DNA of 64,000 bases from Nocardia donostiensis (GTDB taxonomy: Bacteria; Actinomycetota; Actinomycetes; Mycobacteriales; Mycobacteriaceae): assembly GCF_002081715.1 (NCBI RefSeq), contig NZ_MUKP01000022.1:34483-98482 (forward strand), read 5' to 3'. The notes beneath the pieces are model-generated. The model was not told the origin of the DNA. It saw nothing but the letters and a program-made list of their open reading frames with translations, and made no database searches. Each line of letters opens with the position of its first letter. Position 1 is the first letter of the stretch. The translations under genes and the position numbers were made by a program. Below, in pieces: positions 35,145 through 43,459 of this stretch.

Positions 35145-35170
35145 TCCGACCGGCCCCCTCGCTGCGGGCC
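35136..35170 (+). promoter_or_regulatory. Candidate attenuator hairpins
   Basis: GGCCC (35152-35156) can pair with GGGCC (35166-35170) as a terminator-like stem. Upstream GGGGTC (35136-35141), at the leader-peptide stop, can instead pair with GACC or CCCC (35148-35157). These two pairings exclude each other, the expected switch of an attenuator. The T-run after the second stem is weak (ACTTTCTG). Confidence 0.45.
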
Positions 35171-35218
35171 CACTCACTTTCTGCTGGTCGCCACCTCATT
35201 CTTTCCGGGGAGACCTCC

Positions 35219-35659
35219 GTGCATATGACCATGCTGACCTTTACCACCGACGAACTGACCGCCGCCGCGCCCAGGCACCTGAAAGCCGAAAGCGCAGGCC
35301 TGACCCCGGACCAATTCCGGGAGCGTTACTGTGACCGCACCGGCCCGATCCGGCTCGCCGGCTGGTCGTCCACCGGAAGCCGCAACGGTGCGTTCACCGC
35401 AACCGTCGGATTCAACGGATACGAGCGCACGGTCGTCGCAGCGGGCAGCCCCGTCGCGGCAATGACCTCCGCGCTCTACGAAGCCGGCTACCCCGTCGAA
35501 ATCCTGCAGTTCCATCAGCGACGCACCGGTGCAGGCACCGCCACCTTCATCCGGTGCGAGTTCAACGGCAGGCGCGGCTGGGGCGCCGCGCTCGCCGCTG
35601 ATGGAGCCGAATCCTCGGTCCGCGCCATGATCGCAGGTCTCAACGGGCTCGGCGCCTGA
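35219..35659 (+). CDS. Stand-alone LeuA allosteric (dimerisation) domain protein
   Basis: 146 residues from GTG 35219, six nt after GGGGAG. It matches the C-terminal regulatory domain of 2-isopropylmalate synthase (LeuA_dimer): GAFTATVGFNGYERTVVAAGSPVAAMTSALYEAGYPVEILQFHQ-type order, then FIRCEFNGRRGWGAALAADGAESSVRAMIAGLNGL. In LeuA this domain binds leucine for feedback inhibition. No catalytic TIM barrel is attached or nearby, so it cannot be a synthase. It may sense leucine or modulate the full-length LeuA encoded elsewhere; that is inference. The leucine-type leader upstream supports the link. Confidence 0.75.
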   Translation: MHMTMLTFTTDELTAAAPRHLKAESAGLTPDQFRERYCDRTGPIRLAGWSSTGSRNGAFTATVGFNGYERTVVAAGSPVAAMTSALYEAGYPVEILQFHQRRTGAGTATFIRCEFNGRRGWGAALAADGAESSVRAMIAGLNGLGA

Positions 35660-35757
35660 GCGTACCTCCGCCTTCGCTTGGCCGTGCTGTAGCTTCTGTG
35701 GTCGCGCGGCCGGGTGGGGTCTGCCTACCTGCTGCCTTTGCTTCGGGCGTGCGGCTT
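35660..35757. repeat. Further copy of the dispersed repeat, plus a degenerate one
   Basis: GCGTACCTCCGCCTTCGCT starts at 35660, one base after the LeuA-domain stop, matching the copies at 28301 and 28337. A degenerate version (GCCTACCTGCTGCCTTTGCT) lies at 35723-35757. Confidence 0.6.
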
Positions 35758-35825
35758 ACGTGCCTGTGCAACCGAGCGGGTCGTCCCCACAGGATAGTGG
35801 GGGCGGCCCGTCCGGGTGTTTCGGC

Positions 35826-36209
35826 TTATTCCGCCGCCTTCCCGTTTCCGGGCTGCTGTTCGGCGATCTGTTTGCGCACCTCGTCCATATCCAGCGCTTT
35901 GACCTGGGTGACCAGGTCCTCCAGGGCGGCAGGCGGCAGTGCGCCCGGCTGCGCGAAGACCAGCACGCCCTCCCGGAACGCCATGATGGTCGGGATGGAG
36001 CGGATATTGGCGGCGGCTGCGAGCCCCTGCTCGGCCTCGGTGTCCACCTTGCCGTGCACGACATCGGGGTGCTGCTCCGACGACGCTTCGTAGGTGGGCG
36101 CGAAACTGCGGCACGGGCCGCACCAGGAAGCCCAGAAATCGACGAGTACCACGTCGTTTCCGGTGACTACCTCATCGAAATTCTGCTGCGTCAGCGTCTG
36201 GGTGGCCAT
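35826..36209 (-). CDS. Thioredoxin
   Basis: 127 residues. The active site WCGPC has Cys30 and Cys33 inside VDFWASWCGPCRSF; the cis-Pro is in RSIPTIMAF. It keeps protein thiols reduced. The C-terminal 20 residues form a polar tail (MDEVRKQIAEQQPGNGKAAE). It is unlinked to a thioredoxin reductase here, so it is probably an accessory thioredoxin. It could serve the Bcp-type peroxidase, but nothing proves that. Confidence 0.94.
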   Translation of the reverse strand: MATQTLTQQNFDEVVTGNDVVLVDFWASWCGPCRSFAPTYEASSEQHPDVVHGKVDTEAEQGLAAAANIRSIPTIMAFREGVLVFAQPGALPPAALEDLVTQVKALDMDEVRKQIAEQQPGNGKAAE

Positions 36210-36359
36210 GGACGTCCTCTCATCTGGGGTATGCCGGCTGTAACGCTGGCGGCGGGTGTGGTGTTCCGTGGCGCCGCGTCACGGCGTGGCTGTTCGTTGT
36301 GGGCCTGCGTTGTTTTCCCGCGGGCGATGCGGCGATGGGCTGTCGTGGGTCCCACGTTG

Positions 36360-36887
36360 TCATACGCCGTCGGCGACTGCCCAGGCCCGTCGCCGATCGC
36401 CGTCCCATCGTCGAATACCCACCCCGGTCGCGGTGAAATCACGGTCCGCCGCCACAGCCCGTATCGCCTCGCCGAGCAACTGCTGCGGCACCCGCCGCGC
36501 CAGCGTCACATGGGGTGTCCAATGGTCCGGCCGCAGATTCGCCGGAACCCCCGGGCACGGTTCGACGATCCGGTGTACCCGCCGCTGCCAGGCCAGCAAC
36601 TGCTCGGACGGCACCACCAGCCGGACCAGGATCAGCCGCCGCGCGCCGAAGACCAGCACCCCGCCCAGACGTACCGGGAACGGCTCGAAGGCTGTACGTT
36701 CCAGTTCCCGATCGATACGCGGCCAGATCTCCCGCGCCACCGACAGCGTGATATGCGGCCTGCCGGGTTCACCGCCGCTCGCCGCGTGGGCCGGACTGGC
36801 CAGCCCTGCCTGTGCGAGCAGATCCCACTGCCTGCGGATATATGACTCGGTTGTCTCGTCGAGCAGAAGTTCCACCGACTGCACCAT
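36360..36887 (-). CDS. 2'-5' RNA ligase/phosphoesterase (2H) family protein
   Basis: 175 residues with the two H-x-T motifs that define the 2H fold: PHITLS near 44-49 and PHVTLAR near 129-135. Members act on 2',5' or cyclic phosphate bonds in RNA or nucleotides. The first gap of about 80 residues between motifs is normal. It is divergent from the ABC importer. The physiological substrate is unknown. Confidence 0.85.
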   Translation of the reverse strand: MVQSVELLLDETTESYIRRQWDLLAQAGLASPAHAASGGEPGRPHITLSVAREIWPRIDRELERTAFEPFPVRLGGVLVFGARRLILVRLVVPSEQLLAWQRRVHRIVEPCPGVPANLRPDHWTPHVTLARRVPQQLLGEAIRAVAADRDFTATGVGIRRWDGDRRRAWAVADGV

Positions 36888-37006
36888 GCTCTGCAGACGG
36901 TAGTGCCCCCTATCCTGCTCGGCGTCGATTACCCTCCAGCACGGGTCCCTTCGTCTCGCAGGCTGCGCCGAGCCGGAGAGTGCCGACCCGGATGTGGAGG
37001 GCTGTG

Positions 37007-37912
37007 GTGGCTGGACGATTCCTGCTCGGCAAGCATGCCCTGCGATTGCTGAGTGCGCTTGCTGGGGGTGTGCTGGTGCTCAGCGGCTGCACCACCAATA
37101 TCGAGGACATCGGCCCCGAAGTGCCGAAGGTGCCGGTGCAGCGGGTCGATGCCATCGCCGCCCGGGTCCCCGCCCCGATCGCACAGTCCGGGGCGCTGGC
37201 GGTCGGGGTGAACGTTCCCTATCAGCCCAACGAATACCGCGACCGCAACGGCAATATCGTCGGCTTCGATGTGGACCTGATGAACGCCGTGACCGCGGTG
37301 CTCGGTATCCGCGCCGACTACATCGAATCCGCGTTCGAAAAGATCATCCCCGCCGTGCAGGCCGGTACCTATCACGTCGGGATGTCCTCGATCACCGACA
37401 CCCGCGAACGTGAGAAGCAGGTGGACCTGATCACCTACTTCGCTGCGGGTGTGCAATGGGCGCAGCGCACCGGCCAGCCGATCGACCCGCTGAACGCCTG
37501 CGGTAAACGCGTCGCCGTGCAGGCCACCACCGTCGAACACATCGAGGAAGTGCCCGCCAAGAGCGCGCAATGCGTGGCCGAGGGCAACCCCCCGATCGTC
37601 ATCCAGGCCTTCGACGAACAGAGCGCCGCCACCAACGCCCTTGTGCTCGGTCAGGTGGACGGTATGTCGGCCGATTCGCCGGTGACCGCGTACGCGATCC
37701 GTCTCACCGAAGGCAAGATCGAACCGGCGGGCCCGGTCTTCGACGCGCAACCCTACGGCTGGGCGGTGGCCACGGGGTCACCGCTGGGGCCGTTACTGCG
37801 CGACGCGCTGCAGCATCTGATCGATAACGGCATATACCGGCAGATCGCCGAGAATTGGGGGGTGCAGGAGGGCGCGATCAGCACCTCTGTCATCAACGGC
37901 GCGAGGAGTTGA
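37007..37912 (+). CDS. Polar amino-acid ABC transporter substrate-binding lipoprotein
   Basis: 301 residues from GTG 37007, six nt after GGAGG; GTG 37004 and ATG 36992 are alternatives. A signal peptide ends in the lipobox VLSGC near 24-28, so Lgt would anchor it. The SBP_bac_3 fold follows: ALAVGVNVPYQPNEYRDRNGNIVGFDVDLMNAV, AGTYHVGMSSITDTREREKQVDLITYF. The ligand is probably a polar or dicarboxylic amino acid. It begins a three-gene importer operon; the permease starts 2 bp downstream. Confidence 0.92.
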   Translation: MAGRFLLGKHALRLLSALAGGVLVLSGCTTNIEDIGPEVPKVPVQRVDAIAARVPAPIAQSGALAVGVNVPYQPNEYRDRNGNIVGFDVDLMNAVTAVLGIRADYIESAFEKIIPAVQAGTYHVGMSSITDTREREKQVDLITYFAAGVQWAQRTGQPIDPLNACGKRVAVQATTVEHIEEVPAKSAQCVAEGNPPIVIQAFDEQSAATNALVLGQVDGMSADSPVTAYAIRLTEGKIEPAGPVFDAQPYGWAVATGSPLGPLLRDALQHLIDNGIYRQIAENWGVQEGAISTSVINGARS

Positions 37913-37914
37913 CG

Positions 37915-38838
37915 ATGACGATCAGCACCGACGCAGACCGGTCGGAACCGGAACCGATCAAGGCCGTCCCGCTGCGCAGACCGGGCCGCTGGATCGCCGC
38001 CGTGCTCATTCTGGTGCTGGCCGGGCTGTTCGTGTACGGCGCCGCCACCAACCCGGCCTACCGCTGGGATGTGTACTGGCAGTACCTGCGCGATAGCCGG
38101 ATCGCCGCAGGTGCGGTGGTCACCCTCGAATTGACCGTGCTGGCCATGGCGATCGCCGTGATACTCGGCACCGTGCTCGCGGTGATGCGGTTGTCACCGA
38201 ATCCGGTACTGCGTGCCAGCGCGTGGCTGTATCTGTGGATTTTCCGTGGGACACCGGTTTTCGTGCAGTTGGTGCTGTGGGGTCTGGTGCCGTCGCTGTA
38301 TCAGCGGATCGTGATCGGCATCCCGTTCGGACCGCAGTTCACGGAACTGGATGTGCAGAGTCTGCAGGCCGCTTTCGCGTTCGCGGTGATCGGTCTCGGG
38401 CTCAACGAGGCCGCTTATATGGCCGAAATCGTGCGTGCCGGAATCAATTCCGTTGGCGAGGGGCAGCGGGAAGCGTCGATCGCGCTCGGTATGTCCTGGT
38501 CGCAGACGATGCGCCGCACCGTGCTTCCGCAGGCGATGCGGGTGATCATCCCGCCCACCGGCAACGAACTCATCGGGATGCTGAAAACCACAGCGCTGGT
38601 CACCGCCATCCCGCTGAGCACCGACCTGTACGGGCGTGCGCGCGATATCTACGGCGTGAACTTCCTGCCCATTCCGCTGCTGCTGGTCACCGCTACCTGG
38701 TATCTGGCGATCACCAGCGTGCTGATGGTGGGGCAGTACTACCTGGAGCGGTACTACTCGAAGGGGTTGTCGCGGCAGCTCACCGCCGGGCAACTGCGGG
38801 AACTGGCCGAGGCCGAGAACGTGGAGAGGGCGAAGTGA
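37915..38838 (+). CDS. Amino-acid ABC transporter permease
   Basis: 307 residues from ATG 37915. An extra N-terminal helix (about 26-46) precedes the five-helix permease core. The EAA loop that docks the ATPase reads AEIVRAGINSVGEGQREASIALG. WIFRGTPVFVQLVLWG is typical of the HisM/GlnP type. The single permease probably works as a homodimer. Its stop overlaps the ATPase GTG. Confidence 0.94.
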   Translation: MTISTDADRSEPEPIKAVPLRRPGRWIAAVLILVLAGLFVYGAATNPAYRWDVYWQYLRDSRIAAGAVVTLELTVLAMAIAVILGTVLAVMRLSPNPVLRASAWLYLWIFRGTPVFVQLVLWGLVPSLYQRIVIGIPFGPQFTELDVQSLQAAFAFAVIGLGLNEAAYMAEIVRAGINSVGEGQREASIALGMSWSQTMRRTVLPQAMRVIIPPTGNELIGMLKTTALVTAIPLSTDLYGRARDIYGVNFLPIPLLLVTATWYLAITSVLMVGQYYLERYYSKGLSRQLTAGQLRELAEAENVERAK

Positions 38839-39614
38839 ACGAGCGCAGCGGTGCCGTGCCGATGATCGTGGCCGACCGGGTGTGCAAGAGTTTCGGCGCG
38901 TTGCCGGTGCTCAAAGGGGTGTCGCTCGAGGTCGGGCGTGGACAGGTGCTGTGTGTGATCGGTCCGTCGGGCTCGGGGAAATCCACTTTTCTGCGTTGTA
39001 TCAACCATCTGGAACAGATCGATGCCGGACGCCTGTATGTCGATGGTGAACTGGTCGGCTACCGCGAGCGCAACGGCAAACTCTACGAACTGCACCCGCG
39101 GGATGCGGCCAGGCAGCGCCGGGAGATCGGGATGGTCTTCCAGCATTTCAACCTGTTCCCGCACCGCACCGCGCTGGCCAATATCGTCGAGGCACCCACT
39201 GTGGTCAACAAGGTCCGCCGGGCCGACGCGGTGGCCAGGGCGCAGCAGTTGCTGGATCGGGTGGGTCTGGTCGGCAAGGCGAACGCCTATCCTGCGCAGC
39301 TGTCCGGCGGACAGCAGCAGCGGGTCGCGATCGCACGCGCGCTGGCCATGGACCCGAAACTGATGCTGTTCGACGAACCGACGTCCGCCCTGGACCCCGA
39401 GCTGGTCGGGGAGGTGCTGACGGTGATGCGTGAACTCGCCGATTCCGGCATGACCATGGTCGTGGTCACTCACGAAATGGGTTTCGCGCGCGAGGTCGCC
39501 GACCAGCTGGTCTTCATGGATCGAGGGGTGGTCGTCGAAGCCGGTCCGCCCGCCGATCTGTTGTCGAATCCACGGCAGGACCGGACCAAGGCATTCCTGT
39601 CCCGGCTGCTGTAG
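38835..39614 (+). CDS. Amino-acid ABC transporter ATP-binding protein
   Basis: 259 residues from a GTG in the GTGA overlap with the permease. Walker A is GPSGSGKST, the Q-loop is MVFQHFNLFPHRT, the signature LSGGQQQRVAIARAL, Walker B LMLFDEPTSALDPE and switch His in VVVTHEMGFA. It closely resembles GlnQ/HisP and powers uptake by the two preceding products. A 7-bp inverted repeat follows 58 bp after the stop. Confidence 0.96.
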   Translation: MNERSGAVPMIVADRVCKSFGALPVLKGVSLEVGRGQVLCVIGPSGSGKSTFLRCINHLEQIDAGRLYVDGELVGYRERNGKLYELHPRDAARQRREIGMVFQHFNLFPHRTALANIVEAPTVVNKVRRADAVARAQQLLDRVGLVGKANAYPAQLSGGQQQRVAIARALAMDPKLMLFDEPTSALDPELVGEVLTVMRELADSGMTMVVVTHEMGFAREVADQLVFMDRGVVVEAGPPADLLSNPRQDRTKAFLSRLL

Positions 39615-39672
39615 CGGCTGGTCTCGGCACCGGCCCGTCATCTTTGTCCGGCCTGTTGGAGCAAGGCGAAAC

Positions 39673-39693
39673 CGGGCCACGGGACATGGCCCG
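39673..39693 (+). terminator. Hairpin after the ABC importer
   Basis: CGGGCCA-CGGGACA-TGGCCCG, a 7-bp perfect stem downstream of the ATPase gene, without a T-run. Confidence 0.45.
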
Positions 39694-39759
39694 CTGAAAC
39701 CACAGCATTCGCCTGACGAGCTGTCATGGACGTTCGGCCAGATGTCCGGGATTCTGAGG

Positions 39760-39791
39760 CACTTTGCTACCATGGTGATATCACTTTGATA
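39760..39791 (+). promoter_or_regulatory. Tandem operator-like repeats upstream of the SPFH gene
   Basis: CACTTTGCTA (39760-39769) and CACTTTGATA (39782-39791) are direct repeats 22 bp apart, two helical turns. Between them is the perfect palindrome GTGATATCAC (39775-39784). The whole array ends 13 bp before the ATG. Arc-type proteins bind tandem sites, and one is encoded two genes on, so autoregulation is inferred. Confidence 0.5.
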
Positions 39792-39804
39792 GTTGGAGGA
39801 AGTT

Positions 39805-40689
39805 ATGGAGCTTCGCGCCGCGGTCCGTACCAACGGATTCGTCGTCCTGTTCGCTTGGCTGGTGGTGACAGCTGCCGTCAGCGGCGCGGCGGCGGTGGGA
39901 TTCATCGTCTGGACGCGCGACAGCAATAGTGCGGCGCTGGCCGTCGCGATCGTCGCCTGCGTTGTGCTGGCGCTGCTGTTGCTCGCGATCACCTGTCTGA
40001 CCGTGATCAACCCGAACGAGGCCAAAGTGGTGCAGTTCTTCGGCCGCTACATCGGTTCGGTGAGCGATCCCGGCTTCTATGCCGTGCTGCCGCTGACCGA
40101 CCGGCGCAGTATCTCGCTGCGGGTGCGCAACTTCGAAACGCAGAAGTTGAAGGTCAACGACGCCGACGGCAACCCCGTCGAAATCGCCGCGGTGGTGGTC
40201 TACCGCGTGGTCGACAGCTTCAAGGCAGCCTTCGCTGTCGACGACTACGAGGAGTACGTGGCGACGCAGTCCGAGGCGGCGGTTCGGCACCTCGCGACCA
40301 GTCACCCCTACGACGCGCACCAGCAGGGCCGAACCAGCCTGCGTGACGGCGCGGAAATCGCCGAAGAACTGACCGTCGAACTGCGTGAACGTACCGAGAT
40401 GGCCGGTATCGAAGTGCTCGAGGCCCGCATCACCCACCTCGCTTACGCGCCCGAAATCGCCCAGGCCATGCTGGTGCGCCAGCAGGCCGCGCAGGTCGTT
40501 GCCGCCCGCACCCACATCGTGGAGGGCGCGGTCGGCATGGTCGGCTTGGCGCTGGAACGACTGTCCGAACAGGGAGTGGTGGAGTTGGACGAGGAGCGTA
40601 AAGCGACGATGGTGTCGAACCTGCTCGTCGTCCTCTGCGGCGACCGCCCCACCCAGCCGGTAGTCAACACCGGGTCCCTCTACTCCTGA
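39805..40689 (+). CDS. SPFH/Band 7 domain membrane protein
   Basis: 294 residues from ATG 39805, preceded by GGAGGAA. Two membrane helices at about 10-32 and 42-63, then the SPFH domain (INPNEAKVVQFFGRYIGSVSDPGFYAVLPLTDRRSISLRVRNFET-type order, about 67-200) and an Ala/Glu-rich helical tail. SPFH proteins form oligomeric scaffolds on membranes and can modulate proteases; this member's role is unknown. The next gene is a small ribbon-helix-helix protein starting 9 bp later, an arrangement I recall from other actinobacteria. Confidence 0.88.
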   Translation: MELRAAVRTNGFVVLFAWLVVTAAVSGAAAVGFIVWTRDSNSAALAVAIVACVVLALLLLAITCLTVINPNEAKVVQFFGRYIGSVSDPGFYAVLPLTDRRSISLRVRNFETQKLKVNDADGNPVEIAAVVVYRVVDSFKAAFAVDDYEEYVATQSEAAVRHLATSHPYDAHQQGRTSLRDGAEIAEELTVELRERTEMAGIEVLEARITHLAYAPEIAQAMLVRQQAAQVVAARTHIVEGAVGMVGLALERLSEQGVVELDEERKATMVSNLLVVLCGDRPTQPVVNTGSLYS

Positions 40690-40698
40690 TTCGCGCCG

Positions 40699-40878
40699 AT
40701 GGTCGAACGTAAAAAGGTGCTGCTCCGGCTGGACCCGGCCGTATACGAGGCCATCGCCAGATGGGCGAACGACGATCTGCGCAGCGTCAACGCGCAGATC
40801 GAGTTCGCCCTCCGGCGTGCCCTCGACCAGGCTGGTCGCCCACCGCGGCCCCGCACCGGCGGGGAAAGCAGCCAATGA
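40699..40878 (+). CDS. Small Arc-type ribbon-helix-helix DNA-binding protein
   Basis: 59 residues (MVERKKVLLRLDPAVYEAIA onward). The beta ribbon KKVLLRLD, helix A PAVYEAIARWANDD and helix B VNAQIEFALRRALDQAG fit the Arc/MetJ fold exactly, with a disordered Pro/Arg-rich tail. RHH proteins are dimeric repressors, often antitoxins. Here the partner is an SPFH membrane protein, not a toxin. Tandem operator-like repeats lie upstream of the pair. Confidence 0.85.
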   Translation: MVERKKVLLRLDPAVYEAIARWANDDLRSVNAQIEFALRRALDQAGRPPRPRTGGESSQ

Positions 40879-40947
40879 GTCCATCGCTCGACCGAGTGCT
40901 GCCGTCATGGCGCTTGCGGCCGGGGCGCGCAGCCTCCCTGAGATACG

Positions 40948-42333
40948 GTGCGCGGAACAGCAGTGCTGATCGGCGCGCCGCCCGTGCCGGTGCCAACGAC
41001 CATTGCAGTTCCCTGCGGTGGGAAGCGGCCATACTGTGCACAGCTTCGGTATCCCGAAGAGGAGATCACAAGTTTCCGTGAGGTCGCCATCGAAGAGTTC
41101 ACCACTGACTTCGGTGGCTTGCGCCGTGCCGTCCCCCGGGCTGTATATCGGATGCCCTCCGCGTTTCCTTCCGCGCTGCTCGGCTCCGGTCGGCCGTTGA
41201 CACTGCGTGGGGCCGGGCATTCCTGCCATGGGCAAACCGTCACCGACGGCGAGCTGCTCGTCACGTATGCGCCGGGTGCCGCCGCATCGCAGGTGCGGCT
41301 TCTCGGCGACGGACTGGTCGAGGTGCCAGCGGGGATGAGCTGGTACGGCTTGGAGCGCTACCTGAACCGTCGCGGCCTGGCCCTTCCGGTACTCACCGAC
41401 TATCTGCACGTTTCGGTAGGCGGCACTCTCTCGGTGGGCGGCGTCGGTACCTACTCGGTGCGGTACGGTATGCAGGTCGATCAAGTGGAGCGAATTCAGC
41501 TGATCGACGGAACGGGTGCCAGCCGCTGGTGCTCGCGTAACGACCATCCCGAGCTGTTCCGGTTCGCGCTCGGCGGGCTCGGTACGGTCGGGTTGATCGA
41601 ACGGGCAGTGCTGCGCACCGTCCCGTACCAACGCGAGACACATGTGCACCGAGTGCGACATGCCACACTCGCCGAACTCGCCGAGTACGCCGAACGGATC
41701 GCGCAGCGCGAGGACGTTGTCGCCTACTGGGCGGGGTTGCGTCGCGACAAGCTCTACTCGTTTATCGGCCTGGACGGCTCGGATCGGCGACGATGCAGCG
41801 AGGAGAACTGCACTTTCAGACTTGATCTACCCTTCATCGGGCAGCGGGAGAGCGGGCGGCCTGCCGGTCTACGCGTTGATCGGGTACGCCTGTGGAGCGA
41901 TTATGTCGTACCCGCCGGGCGCCTCGCGCCGATGGTTGCGGCGGTCGAGCCCCTATTACAGCGTGCTCCCCTGAACCGGGTACGCCCGATTCTGTACTTT
42001 CTGATCATGCGCCGTCCGCCCGACGCAACCTCGTTCGCTTTCGCTCCGACCTCCGCTGCCCCTGTCTCGATCGGACTGGGCATCTATACCGGGGTCGAGC
42101 CGCACGACCAGGCCGCTGTCGCCGGTATCCGGGACGCATTTCGTGATCTTCTGGCGCGCTGTTGCGAACTGGGTGGGCGTCCTTACCTATACGGCAGTGT
42201 CGATCTCGATTCATCTCTGGCGGAGCGACTGTACGGAACCGATCTGGAACGGCTTGCGCAGTTGCGTTCCTCGTACCGGTTGGAACATGTCAATGCCCAC
42301 CTCCCGCTCGCGCGAGCAGCCGTGCCCACCTGA
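40948..42333 (+). CDS. FAD-binding (PCMH-type) oxidoreductase
   Basis: 461 residues from GTG 40948. The FAD domain shows PLTLRGAGHSCHGQT, where the His-containing motif may bind FAD covalently, then DGLVEVPAGMSWYGLERYL and SVGGTLSVGGVGTYSVRYGMQVDQV. It resembles cytokinin oxidase and related FAD_binding_4 enzymes. The substrate is unknown. The start is uncertain: family similarity begins only near residue 48 (IEEFTTDFGGLRR), and no canonical in-frame start lies between. A short inverted distance (70 bp) separates it from the RHH gene. Confidence 0.8.
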   Translation: MRGTAVLIGAPPVPVPTTIAVPCGGKRPYCAQLRYPEEEITSFREVAIEEFTTDFGGLRRAVPRAVYRMPSAFPSALLGSGRPLTLRGAGHSCHGQTVTDGELLVTYAPGAAASQVRLLGDGLVEVPAGMSWYGLERYLNRRGLALPVLTDYLHVSVGGTLSVGGVGTYSVRYGMQVDQVERIQLIDGTGASRWCSRNDHPELFRFALGGLGTVGLIERAVLRTVPYQRETHVHRVRHATLAELAEYAERIAQREDVVAYWAGLRRDKLYSFIGLDGSDRRRCSEENCTFRLDLPFIGQRESGRPAGLRVDRVRLWSDYVVPAGRLAPMVAAVEPLLQRAPLNRVRPILYFLIMRRPPDATSFAFAPTSAAPVSIGLGIYTGVEPHDQAAVAGIRDAFRDLLARCCELGGRPYLYGSVDLDSSLAERLYGTDLERLAQLRSSYRLEHVNAHLPLARAAVPT

Positions 42334-42445
42334 TCCCTGCCGAGCCAAGGACATCAGGCTGCCGAGCCCGTTTCCCCGCCTCGGCCTCGGTCGGCGGCAA
42401 CCGCTTGTCTTCCGAAGACGGCTACCAAGCCGACCTGCGCGCTGC

Positions 42446-43294
42446 TCATACCGGTTTATGGGTAACGAAGATGGCCGTGCCGGGGAACAGTTGGCCGCGC
42501 AGCGGGCTCCACTGGCCCCATTCGCGGTCCAGCCATTCCGGCCAGTCCGGTTCGACGATGTCATCGAGGACCAGGCCGGCAGCGACGGCTTCGCGGACTC
42601 GGTCGCCGATGGTGCGGTGGTGCTCGACATACGTCGCCTCACCCGCGTCGTCGACCTCGATATAGGGAGTGCGGTCGAAGTACGGGATGGCGGCGGTGAG
42701 CCCATCGGGGCCGGGGTCGTCGGGAAAGATCCAGCGCATCGGATGGTTGACGGAGAATACCCAACGCCCGCCCGGGCGCAGCACCCGAGCTACTTCCCGC
42801 ATCACGAGCGCGGAATCGGCGACGAACGGGATCGCCCCGAACGCCGAACACGCCAGATCGAACGATTCGTCCGGGAACGGCAGCGCTTCCGCGCCCGCCT
42901 GCACCAGCGGGACCAGGGGCCCGCCCCGCGCCATGGCCGCCACACCACGCTTCAGCATCCCCATCGACAGATCTAGTCCCACGGGTTGCGCGCCCTGCCC
43001 AGCCAGCCAGCGCGAGCACGGAGCCGAACCGCAGCCGATTTCCAGCACGCGTTTGCCCTCGATATCGCCGAGTAGCCGCATATCACCTTCGTGCAGGCCC
43101 TCAGGGCACCAGATGAACTCCCCGCCGGGAGAGTCGACGCCGAGGAAATCGGCGTGGGTGCGGTGGTATTGCTCGGCGTCGGCGTCCCACCACCGTCTGC
43201 TCGCTCGCTGGCTGTCGGCGCTGTCCAGCCGGTTGCGGGCCGGGCCTACAGTTCCGAGCAGCGCGTTTGCCTGAGCATGACGATCTTCCGACAC
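42446..43294 (-). CDS. Class I SAM-dependent methyltransferase
   Basis: 282 residues from GTG 43294. The SAM-binding glycine motif is VLEIGCGSAPCSRWLA, followed by GLDLSMGML, an acidic AGAEALPFPDESFDLACSAFGA and LRPGGRWVFSVNHP. The target molecule is unknown. Minus-strand TAAGGT 6 nt before the GTG suggests a leaderless transcript. It is divergent from rpsA. Confidence 0.9.
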   Translation of the reverse strand: MSEDRHAQANALLGTVGPARNRLDSADSQRASRRWWDADAEQYHRTHADFLGVDSPGGEFIWCPEGLHEGDMRLLGDIEGKRVLEIGCGSAPCSRWLAGQGAQPVGLDLSMGMLKRGVAAMARGGPLVPLVQAGAEALPFPDESFDLACSAFGAIPFVADSALVMREVARVLRPGGRWVFSVNHPMRWIFPDDPGPDGLTAAIPYFDRTPYIEVDDAGEATYVEHHRTIGDRVREAVAAGLVLDDIVEPDWPEWLDREWGQWSPLRGQLFPGTAIFVTHKPV

Positions 43295-43300
43295 GCAGCT

Positions 43301-43306
43301 ACCTTA
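43301..43306 (-). promoter_or_regulatory. -10 element, methyltransferase
   Basis: TAAGGT on the minus strand, 6 nt before the GTG at 43294. Confidence 0.35.
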
Positions 43307-43459
43307 TCGGCGCGCCGCCGGGACCGGTTTGCCCGGCTGGACAAAGGTCGCGTACGCTGAACCCGCGAGTGATCACTCACCGGCTCGTCCGGTGCCCGCA
43401 GAATACCGAAAGATCCATTGTCCGCAACCGACCACAATCCGTCCGGAGCAAACCGCCAC

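Noticed and set aside
39781..41661. 626-codon minus-strand open frame
   Set aside because: Antisense to the SPFH, RHH and FAD genes; no recognisable domain; composition typical of a high-GC shadow.
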